Of a DNA stretch of 64,000 bases, positions 32,401-43,979 are shown in pieces (the first letter of the stretch is position 1; each line of letters opens with the position of its first letter). The notes beneath the pieces were generated by a model that was given only the letters and a program-made list of their open reading frames with translations, did no database searches and had not been told where the DNA came from. The DNA comes from Takakia lepidozioides (lineage: Eukaryota > Streptophyta > Takakiopsida > Takakiales > Takakiaceae), in NCBI GenBank assembly GCA_030704615.1, contig CM060732.1:26412001-26476000 (forward strand). The letters run 5' to 3'. A program made the position numbers and the translations under genes.

Positions 32401-35400
32401 CAATCCAGTAAGAGTGTTAATTTTATGGGCTGGGGTTGACATCGTACTAAAAGTATAAGGTCAATGAGTGCTACCTTCTATCTTGCAACATGTGACACAT
32501 GGGGCTATGGTTGTGCTGTGACTTAAACTACTACCAAAAAAAATGCCCAAAAGAGATGTTCTTTCTACCCAACAGGGTATAGAACTGTGATTCTTGGGGT
32601 CTCGCTTATCCCAGTGCTATTCCAGCCAAAGTTGCTCAATTCGAAGTTTGAATAGGTTCTTGTGTGAAAGTCTTGTTATGAGTGAGTGAATGAATGAGGG
32701 TGTAAGAGGAGCCCTCTAAGTTGGATTCTTTCCGAACAAATGTAGGCACTCCCCATGAAAAAAGCAGCTTGAACAGGTTCCTTGTTGGAAACCTTCCCTT
32801 CAAAGAAGTCAGGTGTGCCAAACATGGCCGAATAGAGTTCTCACATAGGAGGAGTGTGTATGAGCAGGCAAGCATCTTCCACTACGGATCAATTAGCCTG
32901 ATTTCAGAGCCCTCTCGATCGACACATATGGAAGCAATGCGCCTTGCCAAGGAAGCGGGTGCGTTGTTGTCATATGACCCCAATCTTCGGCTGCCCTTGT
33001 GGCCATCACCAGAGGAGGCAAAGGAGGGCATCAAGAGTATCTGGGACCAGGCCGATGTGATCAAGGTCTGAGCTAATCCATCCCTCCTCAGTTCCTTTCT
33101 CCACCCTGTTTCTGTCTCTGTCTGTGTGTCTCTCTCTCCCTGCTAATGTGAGTCAGAACTACTGTCATAGTTCTAAGCAGAAAAAGGGCAAGTTGACCAG
33201 GACTACCAGTGGCTCTGGCGTGTGGAAGAAGTTGATTCTGAGATTGTGGCTGGGAAAGCTTACATTCAAAAAGTTGTCGTAACAGGCTGGTGAAAGATGT
33301 TAGCTGCTGTCGGAGTTTTCTTCTGCAGGCAGATTGACTTAACAAGGACAAGATCTATGTAGCTCAGGTTGTTTGACCAGCCTTAGGGTATCCGTCCCCT
33401 GTATGGGAGGTAATTTTAAGTGTCCTAAGGACAGCATGGCAGTTTCCTGAAGAGTCACTAGTGTTGGGGTGAGAGCTTACTTCCGACTGCCTGGAGATCC
33501 CCGAACATTGCTGACTCTGTCCCACGTACCTTTCGAACAAGCCAAGTGGTGGTGGAACAGTGGGATGAGATTTTCACTCGAATATCTCAAGGGTGGACCT
33601 GCTTGAGGAGCCAGAAGATGGAGGCCAAAATTGGTCAGAGGGAAACTTCAAAATGAGCCAGCTGAAGCCCAGCACAAATTTACTGTGCTACTTCACACAG
33701 CCTTTGGTTGCACACTGTGACTCAAGGATGACCTGAAGGCCTCCCCAAATGCATACTTAGAGTAGGCTGCCAACCTCTCTGTGCCTGCAGGTACAAAGGG
33801 AGTCCACAGATTGGATCTATGGACATGATGGTGAGGATAGCAACATTTTCTTATGCATTGTCATGTTATCTGTCCAATGTGAGGCTCTTTTCGAAAGCAC
33901 CAAATTGACTGTCACTGGGTGAACACTCGCATCAATTCAATGCTAGTTAAGAGCTTTCTCAAGGAATGTGGAATGCCAGAAACACTTATATCTTGTGGTA
34001 AGTCCCTTAAGCATCCACGAGACCACATCCTGCTCTCCTATCCTTCCAGGCTGGGAGCTGGGTCTATGTCACAAGGTCATGGCAAGCCACGTATAAGGAG
34101 TAAATCTCTTTCTCTCTAGAGCTCTTTTTGATGTGGCGTTTGTTGTAGATCTAGTATATCCCATGAGAACTTTGGGCCCCCTGTGGACATTAAGTGTCTT
34201 TCTCTCTCCCCCCTCACTCTCACTCTCAATGGCCACAAGGCTACGGCAAACAACGTCTTATGTTTACATTCTCTCCCCCCCCACTCTCTCTCTCTCCCTC
34301 CCTCCCTCACTGTCAAAGGGTCTATGGCCACAAGGCTACGGAAAACGTCTTACGAGTACGATTTCTGTCTGTCTAAGGGAGGTGTTGAAAAGAAGGAGAT
34401 CTTGAGATCTTCTGTGTTCTCTCCGGTTGGTTGTGTGACAATCAACTTACACACCTTCTGAGGCTCCAGTGCTAAACAGGTGACTTTGGCTGACCCAAAT
34501 GCCAACAACAGGAGCACCAGAAACTTCCAGCCAAAATGAAAAAGTGGCCATGACAACTAACTCAGAGTCTTAGAAGCTGGAGAAAGCCCTATCCCAATTA
34601 CTCTTCCAGTCGTTATTGCAGCAGTATAGCACAAACAATGGAAGACTAGAATCGACCTGTGACAGAGTCTAAGAGACCATGGTTTGCATGTTGAAGTCTG
34701 CACCTGGAAGGAAAGGGTACCCCATCCCACATGGGTTTGTGGTCATCCAGGCTGAAAAGCATTTCTTGTCTGGAGGGTTTGTCAGATCATCCATGCTTGT
34801 TGGATAACCAGACAGCAGAAGATGGGCACCGCATGCTTGAACTTGAGGCCATGAATTGGCTTTTCCCTTCTGCATGATTTGCTTGTATTATCTGCTCTAT
34901 GATTCGTCAAGGAAGTTAGTTGTGCTTGGCCATGCATTACAAAGTTGTTTCTGGTTTCAATGCATTTGTCTTCCTGGGCCTCCCTCTTCATTTAGCTTGT
35001 CTATATTATTTTTTGAGAGATTATTATCATGATGTGAAGCTCTTTAGGGCAGGGAGGGGCTATTGTGGTCCTTTTTATATGAAGAGCCTCATTTTCTTGA
35101 GAGCCTGAAGCTACGTTTGACTAGGAAGAAGTCTGCTACGTAACATCATGAGTTCTTTCTGCAGTGCTATAGACAGTGGGGCTGCCTATTGTACGTGAAA
35201 CTAGGTCTGCCTGCTTTGGCTTATATCCCTTGTGACAATCAGTGTTTCATTGACAAAGGGCTTGATTGGATTCCCATTTGAGTGTTTTTTACGTCTGAGT
35301 GCCCACCTTCTTAAAGTGCTAAATTGTTTTATTGATGGTGGGTCTGAAGGTGAGTGATGAAGAGGTGACATTCCTCACAGGTGGGGATCCCAAAAGTGAT

Positions 35401-36521
35401 GAAAATAACATGAAGCTGCTTCATCCAAAATGTAAGCTGATGCTGGTGACTGAAGGTGGCGAGGGATGTCGATATTATACCCCGGTATGCAAATCATTAA
35501 CCATACTAGCTCTGATCAGTCCCTTGCAAGCACAGATTACTCTAAAAATGGATGGAATTTTTTTGGCTTAACCTCCATCCACAAAGGTTCGAGGGGTGCC
35601 CAGTAGACTTTCACATTTTTGGTCAAGTGGGCGCGGGGCCAATGGCCACCAGGCTACGGCAAACAAGTAAGTCTTACTACCAACGTCAGCCCCTGACAGA
35701 GGTAGGTTCTGTCCCTTTGGTTTCTGCTCAAACTGGGCGCGGGGTCAATGGCCACAAGGCTACGGCAAACAACGTCTTATGAGTACATTCTCTCTCTCCT
35801 GTTGGGGTCTAATTGCTGGAGAGCTCACTGTGCCCCAAGTTCCGTCCATGCTTGTCTTCACTTGTGAAAAGGGGACATGTAGATTTTTCTTACATGGCTG
35901 TGTAGTCTGAAGTCATTGCTTGCATTACATTTGCCTTGTTTGTGATATGACAAGTTACATTCATCCCTGGAAGAGACAGGAGATTTTTGTATACGGCTGT
36001 GTACATCTGGTTCTTAGTGTTGACAATTGTAGTCACGTCATGCAGCATATGAAAGGAAGAGTCAGTGGTATTAAAGTACAAGTAGTGGACACTACTGGGG
36101 CTGGTGATGCATTTTGTGCTGGCATTCTTAGCCAGATTGTGAAGGACACATCAATAATGCAGGTAAGAACAAAACCCAGAGCCGCTGCATGCACTGATTT
36201 ATCTGATTGTGTTACTGTTAGCAGTACATAGAATAATCTGGAAACTCGGCAGAAACTGCATGAATGCAATGGCAGTTGAAACCTAATGTTTCGTTTGTCA
36301 TGGTCGCGCTAAATCCTAAATTTTGCTGAACAGATGTCAGTGGATATTATAATCACCCTTGTCAACTTCGGATATGTGCACTACAGGATGAAGGTCGGTT
36401 GCGGGAAGCGTTGAGGTTTGCTAATGCGTGCGGGGCTGTCACGACGACAGAGAGGGGGGCAATTCCAGCCCTTCCCGACAAAGACACTGTGATGAGGCTC
36501 ATAAGTAAAGTCCCTGCTTAA
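29455..36521 (+). CDS. FRK: Fructokinase, pfkB family, probably plastidic
   Basis: Seven exons: 29455-29710, 30349-30536, 31223-31435, 32868-33065, 35350-35484, 36046-36162, 36387-36521. All have GT-AG borders and compatible phases, giving 413 codons and TAA. The product phosphorylates fructose to fructose-6-phosphate with ATP. Residues 1-85 are Ser/Lys/Pro-rich without acidic character, like a chloroplast transit peptide. The mature part shows [11 protein letters not shown] (96-106), the pfkB signature [16 protein letters not shown] (126-141), [11 protein letters not shown] and the ATP/catalytic motif DTTGAGDAF (345-353) with Asp351 as catalytic base. It ends at AIPALP...ISKV, typical of plant FRKs. 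Length fits plastid FRK (about 380-410). Introns 4 and 5 contain short repeats. Exon 5 has a weak acceptor (tctgaag). The gene appears intact. Confidence 0.93.
34229..35800 (+). repeat. Intronic GGCCACAAGGCTACGG repeats with CT-rich tracts
   Basis: The motif atGGCCACAAGGCTACGG followed by (c)aaac(aac)gtcttaygagtac occurs at 34229, 34324, 35642 (variant ccaccagg) and 35748, in introns 4 and 5 of the fructokinase gene. A fifth copy lies inverted at 54885-54935. Each is next to (CT)n or gggcgcggggyca. Copies 3 and 4 form a 106-bp tandem pair. Confidence 0.7.
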
Positions 36522-37034
36522 TGAATCTGCCGATAATGTTGTCTGGCCATGCAATAGTTCGTCAGTTCTCACCTATGTAAAGCACGGTTAAATGAACCCC
36601 ACTGTCAATACCATGTGCAGCTAATGGGCTATTGCATAACACCTCCAGATGGTGTTTTGTGTAAATAGATGTCACATGGGAGGGACAGAGAATAAGGAGG
36701 TGACTTCCTGTGATTCCTAATGGAAGGTTCCCAGTGTAGGGAACCGATATTTTATTATTTATCAAGGAAAGGCCCCAATTGAAGGGAATATTTGCAGGCA
36801 ACTTTTTTCAGAAAGCTCTTTTGTGCTTAAGATTTGGCTCAAATTGATCAATTGGTGCTACTGCATTCGAAACAGATATTCTGCGGGGACCTACCTCTTT
36901 CGGCTAATTTAAATAATGGACCTTCTTCGTAGGCACTGCGAATCTTAGATTGGCACATGCAAGCTCCAACTTGATTAAATTGACAGGACTAGATCCATCT
37001 GATTTTTTTGCTTAACGAGTGGCCTTTGATACCT
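36522..37034 (+). other. 3' flank of the fructokinase gene
   Basis: Nothing recognised. The sequence is AT-rich and probably includes the fructokinase 3' UTR, but no clear polyadenylation signal was chosen. Confidence 0.4.
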
Positions 37035-37036
37035 TC

Positions 37037-37341
37037 AGGTCGACCATCCCGAGGCCAAGTTCCAAATTCAGATCCTTCCTGGCAAGGTTATACCCGATGG
37101 CGGTTCCGCAATCAAAGTTTTAGTTCCTGAAGAAAATATGAAGATAGATATGGAAGAAAGTGATAGTGGAGCTTCAATAAGAAGCTGCAATTGCAGCAGC
37201 CTGTCTGAAGAAGTTGATAATTATCCGAGACAAGACTGCACACCTTCTCAGCAGCAGCTGGAATCAGGTTGCACCCACAAGCTAGTACTAATCAAAAAGT
37301 TGAGTCGCTTGAGAAGAATTTTGAGTGAGCAGTTACATTAA
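37037..37341 (+). pseudogene. Unrecognised exon-like ORF
   Basis: After an acceptor-like ataccttcag (ending 37038), a frame of about 100 codons runs to TAA at 37339-37341. It starts VDHPEAKFQIQILPGK and ends in a basic KLVLIKKLSRLRRIL tail after a Ser-rich acidic middle. It reads like a genuine terminal exon but I recognise no family. It could be an alternative or read-through 3' exon of the fructokinase transcript, or a stray exon of another gene. No upstream exon was found. Confidence 0.35.
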
Positions 37342-38320
37342 CGGAGAAGGTACTTGAATCTCTTCATGTGAGCTCCAGGACATAGGCCACTGGCTAATGA
37401 AGAATAGCATGCATGTCTTAACAATCCGAAGCAGACCTCATTGACATGCGGAAGGTGTCATCTAGGTTTGTATTTCTGATTGTTTAGACAAGTTGTGTTT
37501 GTCATTGTTCATAGCAAGGACACCTTTAAACAGGTTACTGCCAGTTGATTTGTGGTTTTCAAGTGTTAGAAGTGACTAAAATGCCACCTTTTTGAGATAA
37601 TTGATAGGTCGAACAGCAGTAAATATGTGACCCAAGAATGGTAGGTACTCTAGAATAGAATTTTCTTGGACTTTACATAGGGTTTTAGACCAAACCCATG
37701 CAAGGTAAGGTTGCTGCTAAAACTTGCTTGCATTCTGGTAGCTCCATTGTCACCTATTATGTGGGCTTGACAATTTTTTTTTAAGCAGCAATAATTGCTG
37801 AGGAAGAAAAAATATAACTTCGGAGTTTCCTTGACAATTAGGTATGGTTGTTCCCACTACCAAACAAACAATCTAATTTAACAACTAGGTAAACAACTTC
37901 ATACGAGGGTCCTCAAAGACATGGTGTGGTTTTGGTTATAAGGGTGATTCATGGTGCCCATGTTGCCCTAAGTGTGTATGCCTAATGGCTATTTGTTTTT
38001 GCTCCAATAAACTCAATAAGTCCTTTGGGGCCAGCTTCAACTATGAATACATTATGTGTGCTATAGAAGGACATGACAAATGATACCCACAAAACATATG
38101 ACAAACTCTCATACAACATGTTGAAAACAGATGTAGTATTGTATACATTTGAATTTTTGTAGATGGTAGGAGAAAGATTGTTCATGGAAACGTTCTAACA
38201 AAAATGGTGCAAATAAACATCAACGAAATAGCATACAACTCAATTTGGAGATATCGACTTGTGATTTTTAGGAGAGTGGAGGTATTGAAATCGAAACCAA
38301 TGGGCTCTTCCCTAGCTTTT
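37342..38320. other. Intergenic, nothing recognised
   Basis: AT-rich DNA without a coding family, structured repeat or RNA gene that I can see. Confidence 0.5.
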
Positions 38321-38533
38321 GCTTTTGTTTTTATTTTAAAGGAAACACCGAGCGACCGCGCACAAATCAGGCCCCTTAATTGTAGTGAGAGGACAAAATA
38401 ACCTCTTTCAAAGTAACCTCACCATGAGGCGTTGAGGACAAGGCTCATTGGACACCGCCCAAAAGAAGGGGGAGAGGATAATATTGGACCCGACAATATA
38501 GCAGGATTTGAACTTAGAATCACCTGATAGCAC
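38320..38533 (-). repeat. Possible retroposon 3' tail relic
   Basis: A T-rich run (tttttattttaaaggaaaca) is followed by caggccccttaattgtagtgagagg. The same order (T-rich, aggggg/gaaac, gccccttaa, tagtgagag) recurs at 49310-49395 and, more weakly, at 655-720. It looks like antisense 3' ends of one LINE family. Confidence 0.35.
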
Positions 38534-38536
38534 TCA

Positions 38537-38838
38537 GAGCATCCCCACAAATGCCACGACAACGGTATTTGAGCCCCCTGCCATGGTATCCACACCCCGG
38601 GCCGTACTTTGGTGCAGGACTGGCCCTCGTCAGTCCGGCCGGTACCTGCCGGAGAGACTAAAAAGCGCGCATGCGTGCATTTATTGCGTGATGGTAAGGC
38701 GGCGTCTGCCATGTGGTCCCTCCGCAGCCAGGCACGTCATCAAAAATGACATGTGCAGCGTAGTCACTGGGGGAGAGAAGCCCGCGGGAGGTTACCGTTG
38801 TTGCAGTGGTGTTTAGTGTACCCCCGGTGGAGATGCTC
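38537..38838. mobile_element. Harbinger-like MITE, 302 bp
   Basis: Terminal inverted repeats GAGCATCCCCAC (38537-38548) and GTGGAGATGCTC (38827-38838), with one mismatch in 12. The element is flanked by TCA on both sides (38534-38536, 38839-38841). A three-base TNA duplication suits PIF/Harbinger. It is GC-rich and has no transposase. Confidence 0.65.
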
Positions 38839-38841
38839 TCA

Positions 38842-40438
38842 GTGCACTATGGTATCCCTCCAAAAATCCACACAAAACTTTATGTATTTAAAAGCTCTAA
38901 AAGCCAAAAACAATAAGGGGCCTAGGTTTGAAGAGGGGTGTGAGGATTAGAGAGTGGTCTAGGAATTAAAAAGCGGGTGATATAGTAAGCTACACCACGA
39001 CTTGAATTAGTAACCATCATGTAAGGGGGGTAAGAAAAAACAAGGCATAAAGCCGATAGCTATTAAATGGGGGAGGGTTCAGGCTGCAAATTGGGTAAGA
39101 AGGTGCGACATGCCGGTTCTAGGGCTCACACATGTCACAAGGCAACTTTCTAGAAGGGTCCCACCGCCATGAGAGGGTATATAAATGAGAGCCCCCTCCC
39201 TAGTACTTACTAAGTTACCACTTACTAGTAATAAGTGGTGGGCTGTGCAAGCGCAGGCCCCCAAAGAAAAACATAAACACGAACCATAGGTATATTAATT
39301 AATAGGGACAACACAATAAGCTGAATAAGCCCCCCACAAAACAATTATGCAACTGAGTTGTGACACCGCGGCATATGTGCTGTGCCTACATTCATGGTCA
39401 ATTTGCTAAGCGTGATTTTGCGCTCATACTGATAATGAAGCTTAAGCGGGAGTTTGTATCTAAGGCTGATCGCGGATATATCAGAGGAGGAAGACTCCTT
39501 CCAAAGCAGACGTAACTTATGGTGTCACTTCACCAAAGGGCTACCGCCTTCCATTTGGAAGGTGTCTGAAGGTCTACACCTTCTACGGGCTGAGACCAAT
39601 GCAACGCAGTTGCCCAAATCTCCCCCAAAAGAATTGAAAGTCCTCAGGTACCCACACATTAAGGAATGAGTTGACTCTAGATCGAAATGTGACATCCAAC
39701 ATACCTATGTAGCTTTGAGCCCACAACCACTTATAAGGCGGATGGATATATGTAGACCTATTTACTCACAAGGTAGTATTATATCACTTTGCCATCGGCT
39801 CAATATAGAAATGTTGAAATCAGATTGAGAAGTTTATATGAATTTCAATCGGAACTCTACAATGGGCAAAAAGTTGTGCATTGATGCATAGCTTAATTTT
39901 CACCATATTAGTTGTTTAACAATAAACCTACAAGGACCATGAGTTGTGAATGTGTTCAACAATGAACACATGAAACGATCAGCAAAAACAAAAAACAAAT
40001 ATAAGCTATCTGCCGGTTTAAATTGAAAAGAGAGGAACAAGTTATCCATCACAACTTATTCCATTTTCGTTTCATGTGACATATCTAGCATTTTATTTAA
40101 TCAATTAATTATATATATGGGAGAAAACGTCAAGTGCTTCACAACCTACACCTATGAGGTTGGTATTTGAGCTAGATAACTCTAAGACCTGGTGCTCATG
40201 TGCAAAGATTATATGTCTTCCGGATCTTTGTAATTCTAATGGTGTAGTTGGTTCTCCACAATCTTGTACTCTCCAACATATATATATATATATGACGCCA
40301 GCCGAAGCTAGCGTAAATAAGAGCCTCTTCCCCGTGTGGGTACTGCCTCCTTTCGGGGGTGACTTGGGCTCTATGGCAACAAGAACCAGTTACTAAGCGG
40401 CAAGCTGGCCACTTTCAATCTTTCTTTTGTTGAGGAAA
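38842..40438. other. Intergenic, nothing recognised
   Basis: Mixed AT-rich DNA with a short (AT)n at 40279-40292. No coding family found. Confidence 0.45.
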
Positions 40439-40778
40439 ATGGTTGTTAGTGAAGTGATGGCCGTAAGGTGTAATGTCCATAATAGGGGGGTGGTATATTT
40501 CTGAGGTAGTTTAAGGTTTTCTTTTAGGATTAGACTGTTATGACAGTGAGCTCCCCCTCTGACACCAGCGGTGATGATTGTCAGAGGGGCAGTGTTCCAT
40601 CGAGGATAATGGTTGTTAGTGAAATAATGGCCGTAAGGTCTAATGTTCGTAATAGGGGGGTGGTATATTTCTGAGGTAGTTTAAGGTTTTCTTTCAGGAT
40701 TAGACTGTTGTGACAGTGAGCTCCCCCTCTGACACCAGCGGTGATGATTGTCAGAGGGGCAGTGTTCCATCTATATTG
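40439..40778. repeat. Recent 170-bp tandem duplication
   Basis: Unit 1 at 40439-40608 and unit 2 at 40609-40778 are nearly identical (starting atggttgttagtgaa, containing ctccccctctgacaccagcg and ending gcagtgttccatc). Only a handful of substitutions separate them, so the duplication is young compared with the surrounding repeats. Confidence 0.9.
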
Positions 40779-41803
40779 ACAGAGGGCTAGAACTAGGGGT
40801 TTGTATTTTTCACATTTGAAGTACATAATGCATTGGTCGGGATCACTGTCATGACAGAACACAAATTCAATGATGTGAATAGTGAGGGAGGGGAATGGAC
40901 CTATTGGCGCTGCTGACAAGATGGGGGGTCATTGGACAAGAAGAATATTTGGACATGATCTTGCTTGCCAGACAGAGGCATGGGTGATTAACGCATGTAC
41001 ACTGTAGCAACCATGAAGGTATTGTGTGGTCCGGTGGCCTACTTTAAAATGTGTCTGCATTAATGAGATTGTACCATCTACTTTTTGGCCTGTTTTTGGG
41101 TGTGTGAGAAGAAGTTTATGGAGTTGTCAAATTCCTTGATTATGCCAAGTAATGTCAAGTCCATGGATAATGACATGTTTACAGTGGAGAAGAAAGTGAT
41201 TTTTGGTAGTGTGTTTACAGCCTTGGTTTACCTCGGAGTTGGTTGTATAGCTTTGATGTTGAATAGGGTGGCGGCCATGGGTTAGTGTAGTGTTGTGTTC
41301 ATTGTATTGTGGTCTCATTTTGAGTGAGATTCGTAGTTGGTTACTTTGTGCCAGTGGGTTGAGGTGTATAAGGAGTCTATCATGCAATTTTGTTGAAATA
41401 GATCAATAATGGGGTGGGGAGCTGAAGGCTTATTTCGGGTACGTCTTTTGGTTTGATGGAACCAACAGTTTGTTACTGTGATAGATTGAGCAGCCTTGTG
41501 ATGGGATTGTTGTTGAAGTATAGAATGAGTGGGCTGATTCACAGTTTTGTGGGATATCTGCATGCTTGTTGGGTGTGGTGTTGGTAGGATATACAAGCTT
41601 TTGTAATGGTAACAACAAAGTCTTGTGTTTAAGTAGCAATGTTGCTTGCAGATAGGTCATACAAAAATGTAGCATTGTATAGCAGAATGAATATACCGAA
41701 AAATATCATAGTGGGAAAAGTGGAGCTCTGCCAGTTAGCATCTGTATGAGCACAATTACTATGTTCGAGCAGGTTTTTTTTTACTAGGGGTGTTACTCAT
41801 TGC

Positions 41804-43971
41804 CTAGTCGTTTCCTGGAGGTGTTAGGTGCAGTTGGGTGCTGATTTGTTTCAGGAGAGAGATGTTTACTTGTGGTGGCAACTTGCTCCACCCCAAGCAG
41901 GGTGATTTGGTTGTGCGTCTGTTGCACGTCTGTCTCGTAAACTTGCTAGCTGGAGGTGGTTGGTACTGGAAGACCGGTTGCAGCTGAGTGGGCGTCATTG
42001 TAGTTGTGTGATTTTTCAACTTCAGTTTGGTGAGTGCAAACATTGGCAGCTTGGTCGTCATTGTGTTAAACTGGGTCTGATATGATGACATGTTGTAGGC
42101 CAACTCCTCTGATACTGATGACTTTAGAGATTCCATGTACTGAGATATTTGTGTTTCGATCTCTGAGACTACCACGTCTTTGAAGGCGACGATGTCCTGT
42201 TTGTGCTCTTCGTGCTGCGTTGCCACCATGGAAAGCAGCTCATGTCTTAGCATTTCGTTGATGGGCCTAGACTACAGTTGAATCGATTCGACTGTATTGG
42301 CCAGCGCCTTGTTGATGTCTGTGTTCTGTAATTGTTGAAGTGTGTCCAGATCCACTGCGGTGTTACCATTGAGGCTGTGGCCCGGTGTGGGAGGAAATCC
42401 ACGTTCTTGCCTATGATGCAGATGTTCTTTTTCCCTTGCCAAAGATTGTAGACAGTTGCATTCTTGCATGTGACGTGAATGGTTCCTGCATGTAGCACTT
42501 TTTCGTTATTGAGCGCATTGGTGAAGAAGTAACTAGCCATCCCCATTAGGTGCCAGATGCCTTGCAGATGTTGTCATGTATTGCAGTGATTCGGAGTTGG
42601 CGAACGATGAGCGTAAGTGCTTCTCTTTCTGTGACTTGTTGTACTTTAGGCTGGATAGTGGCCCTGCTGATGCTGCGCAGTCGTTCTTGCACCTGGAGGA
42701 TCTCGTTCTCGTGCCTTAGGCCATGAGCAAGGGTCCGAGCCTTGGTTCCCTCTGTTGCCGTGTTCAGACATCCAAAGTTCGCTTCTATAGTGGGCTTGTC
42801 AATGTAGAGTATTTCGAGATATTCCCCTGCATTATAAGCCCGAGGAAGTCACTCTCTATCACTTGTATAAGGCACGTGAGATAAATGGTATTTTATAGGG
42901 GGGTATTACTTTTATTTTGGGTATTTTTTAGTACCCTACAATTACATAATTTTGTAATATGGTGAATTTTTGATATGCTATTTTAATTATATTTTTTGTT
43001 TCAAACGAATATTAGACACCATATATTAATAATACAATAAAAGAATTCCCAAAAAAATTGGTTTTATTTTTTGGTTGAAATAAATTCATTCAAGCATTCG
43101 TATCATCACCATTCAAGGTAAAAATGTCCTGTGCTTTATCGAAAGTCATAGTGACTGAACTCATAACTGAGTCTACATCTATCCACTTGTTGTTGATCAT
43201 ATTTGAATTCAAATTGTCCTCTAGATTTTGAGGAAGCTAAATACAAACTTCTATATCATCCCCCTAAGCTACGTACAAACATCTGTATCCTCCCCCTAAA
43301 AATATGTATATATTTTGAAAATTTTCCATAGGTATTATCTCAACCCTATAGTAATCTTAAGAAAAAATTAAAATGAGTAATTATTTTAGACCCTATATTA
43401 ATTTAAATTCCCTGATCACAATATAATGTACCCTTTATTAATTTTAAATATTTTCTAATTTTTATCTCTTCAAAATAAATTGCACCCTATATTTTTTTGC
43501 ACGTCGGTTGGAAATACTTGGAAGTGACTTCCCCGGGATTATAAGCCTCATAGACAATGTTAGCAGCAGTTTGTGTGCCTGCAGGGAGCCCTTCCATGGT
43601 GGTGCCTTTCATGTGGAGGGAGAGACGGTCTCCACTGCTCTCCATTTCAAAGTTTTTTCCACCTTTCCTTGAACTAGGGTGCCATTTGCCATCATGATGT
43701 TAAGGATGAACGCTCTGTTGTTGATTAGAAGGTCCATGTCATACTTTTCCGGGTGCTTGAGGCATACTTTGATGAGCCCCGAGCTCGGACCAACATAGTT
43801 TCTTTTAGACGAGGTTCATAGATTGTTGGTTTGCTAGTGAAATCAGTGTTGTATTAGCTTCTCTTGCCAGGGACCTCATGTGTTGGATTGTATCCAATCA
43901 TGTTGAGCATGGATGATGGAACTGCCAACACTAGTGGAGAGGGCCGGGGTCTTATTATCTTTACGAGACAT
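41804..43971 (-). pseudogene. Unrecognised decayed gene, interrupted by a TIR element
   Basis: On the minus strand an ATG at about 43971 (MSRKDNKTPALSTS) starts a series of frames related by small shifts. They include HPEKYDMDLLINNRAFIL (about 43720), then a stretch up to IVYEAY at the insertion site. After removal of 42839-43537 the frame continues as NAGEYLEILYIDKPTIE and EILQVQERLRSISRATIQ (to about 42550). The 3' part includes a helical region (42253-42060, HEEHKQDIVAFKDVVVSEI) and ends at 41804. At least four frameshifts or stops show it is dead. I do not recognise the protein. The Glu/Lys/Thr-rich helical style and lack of introns would suit a mobile-element or virus-derived gene, but nothing proves that. 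Confidence 0.45.
42839..43537. mobile_element. 699-bp nonautonomous TIR element (hAT-like)
   Basis: Terminal inverted repeats CCCGAGGAAGTCACT (42839-42853) and AGTGACTTCCCCGGG (43523-43537) match at 14 of 15 positions. Direct repeats ATTATAAG flank both sides (42831-42838, 43538-43545). The interior is very AT-rich with no coding. An 8-bp duplication fits hAT-type transposition. Removing the element plus one duplication restores a continuous minus-strand frame across the site, direct evidence of insertion into coding sequence. Confidence 0.8.
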
Positions 43972-43979
43972 TGTCAATA

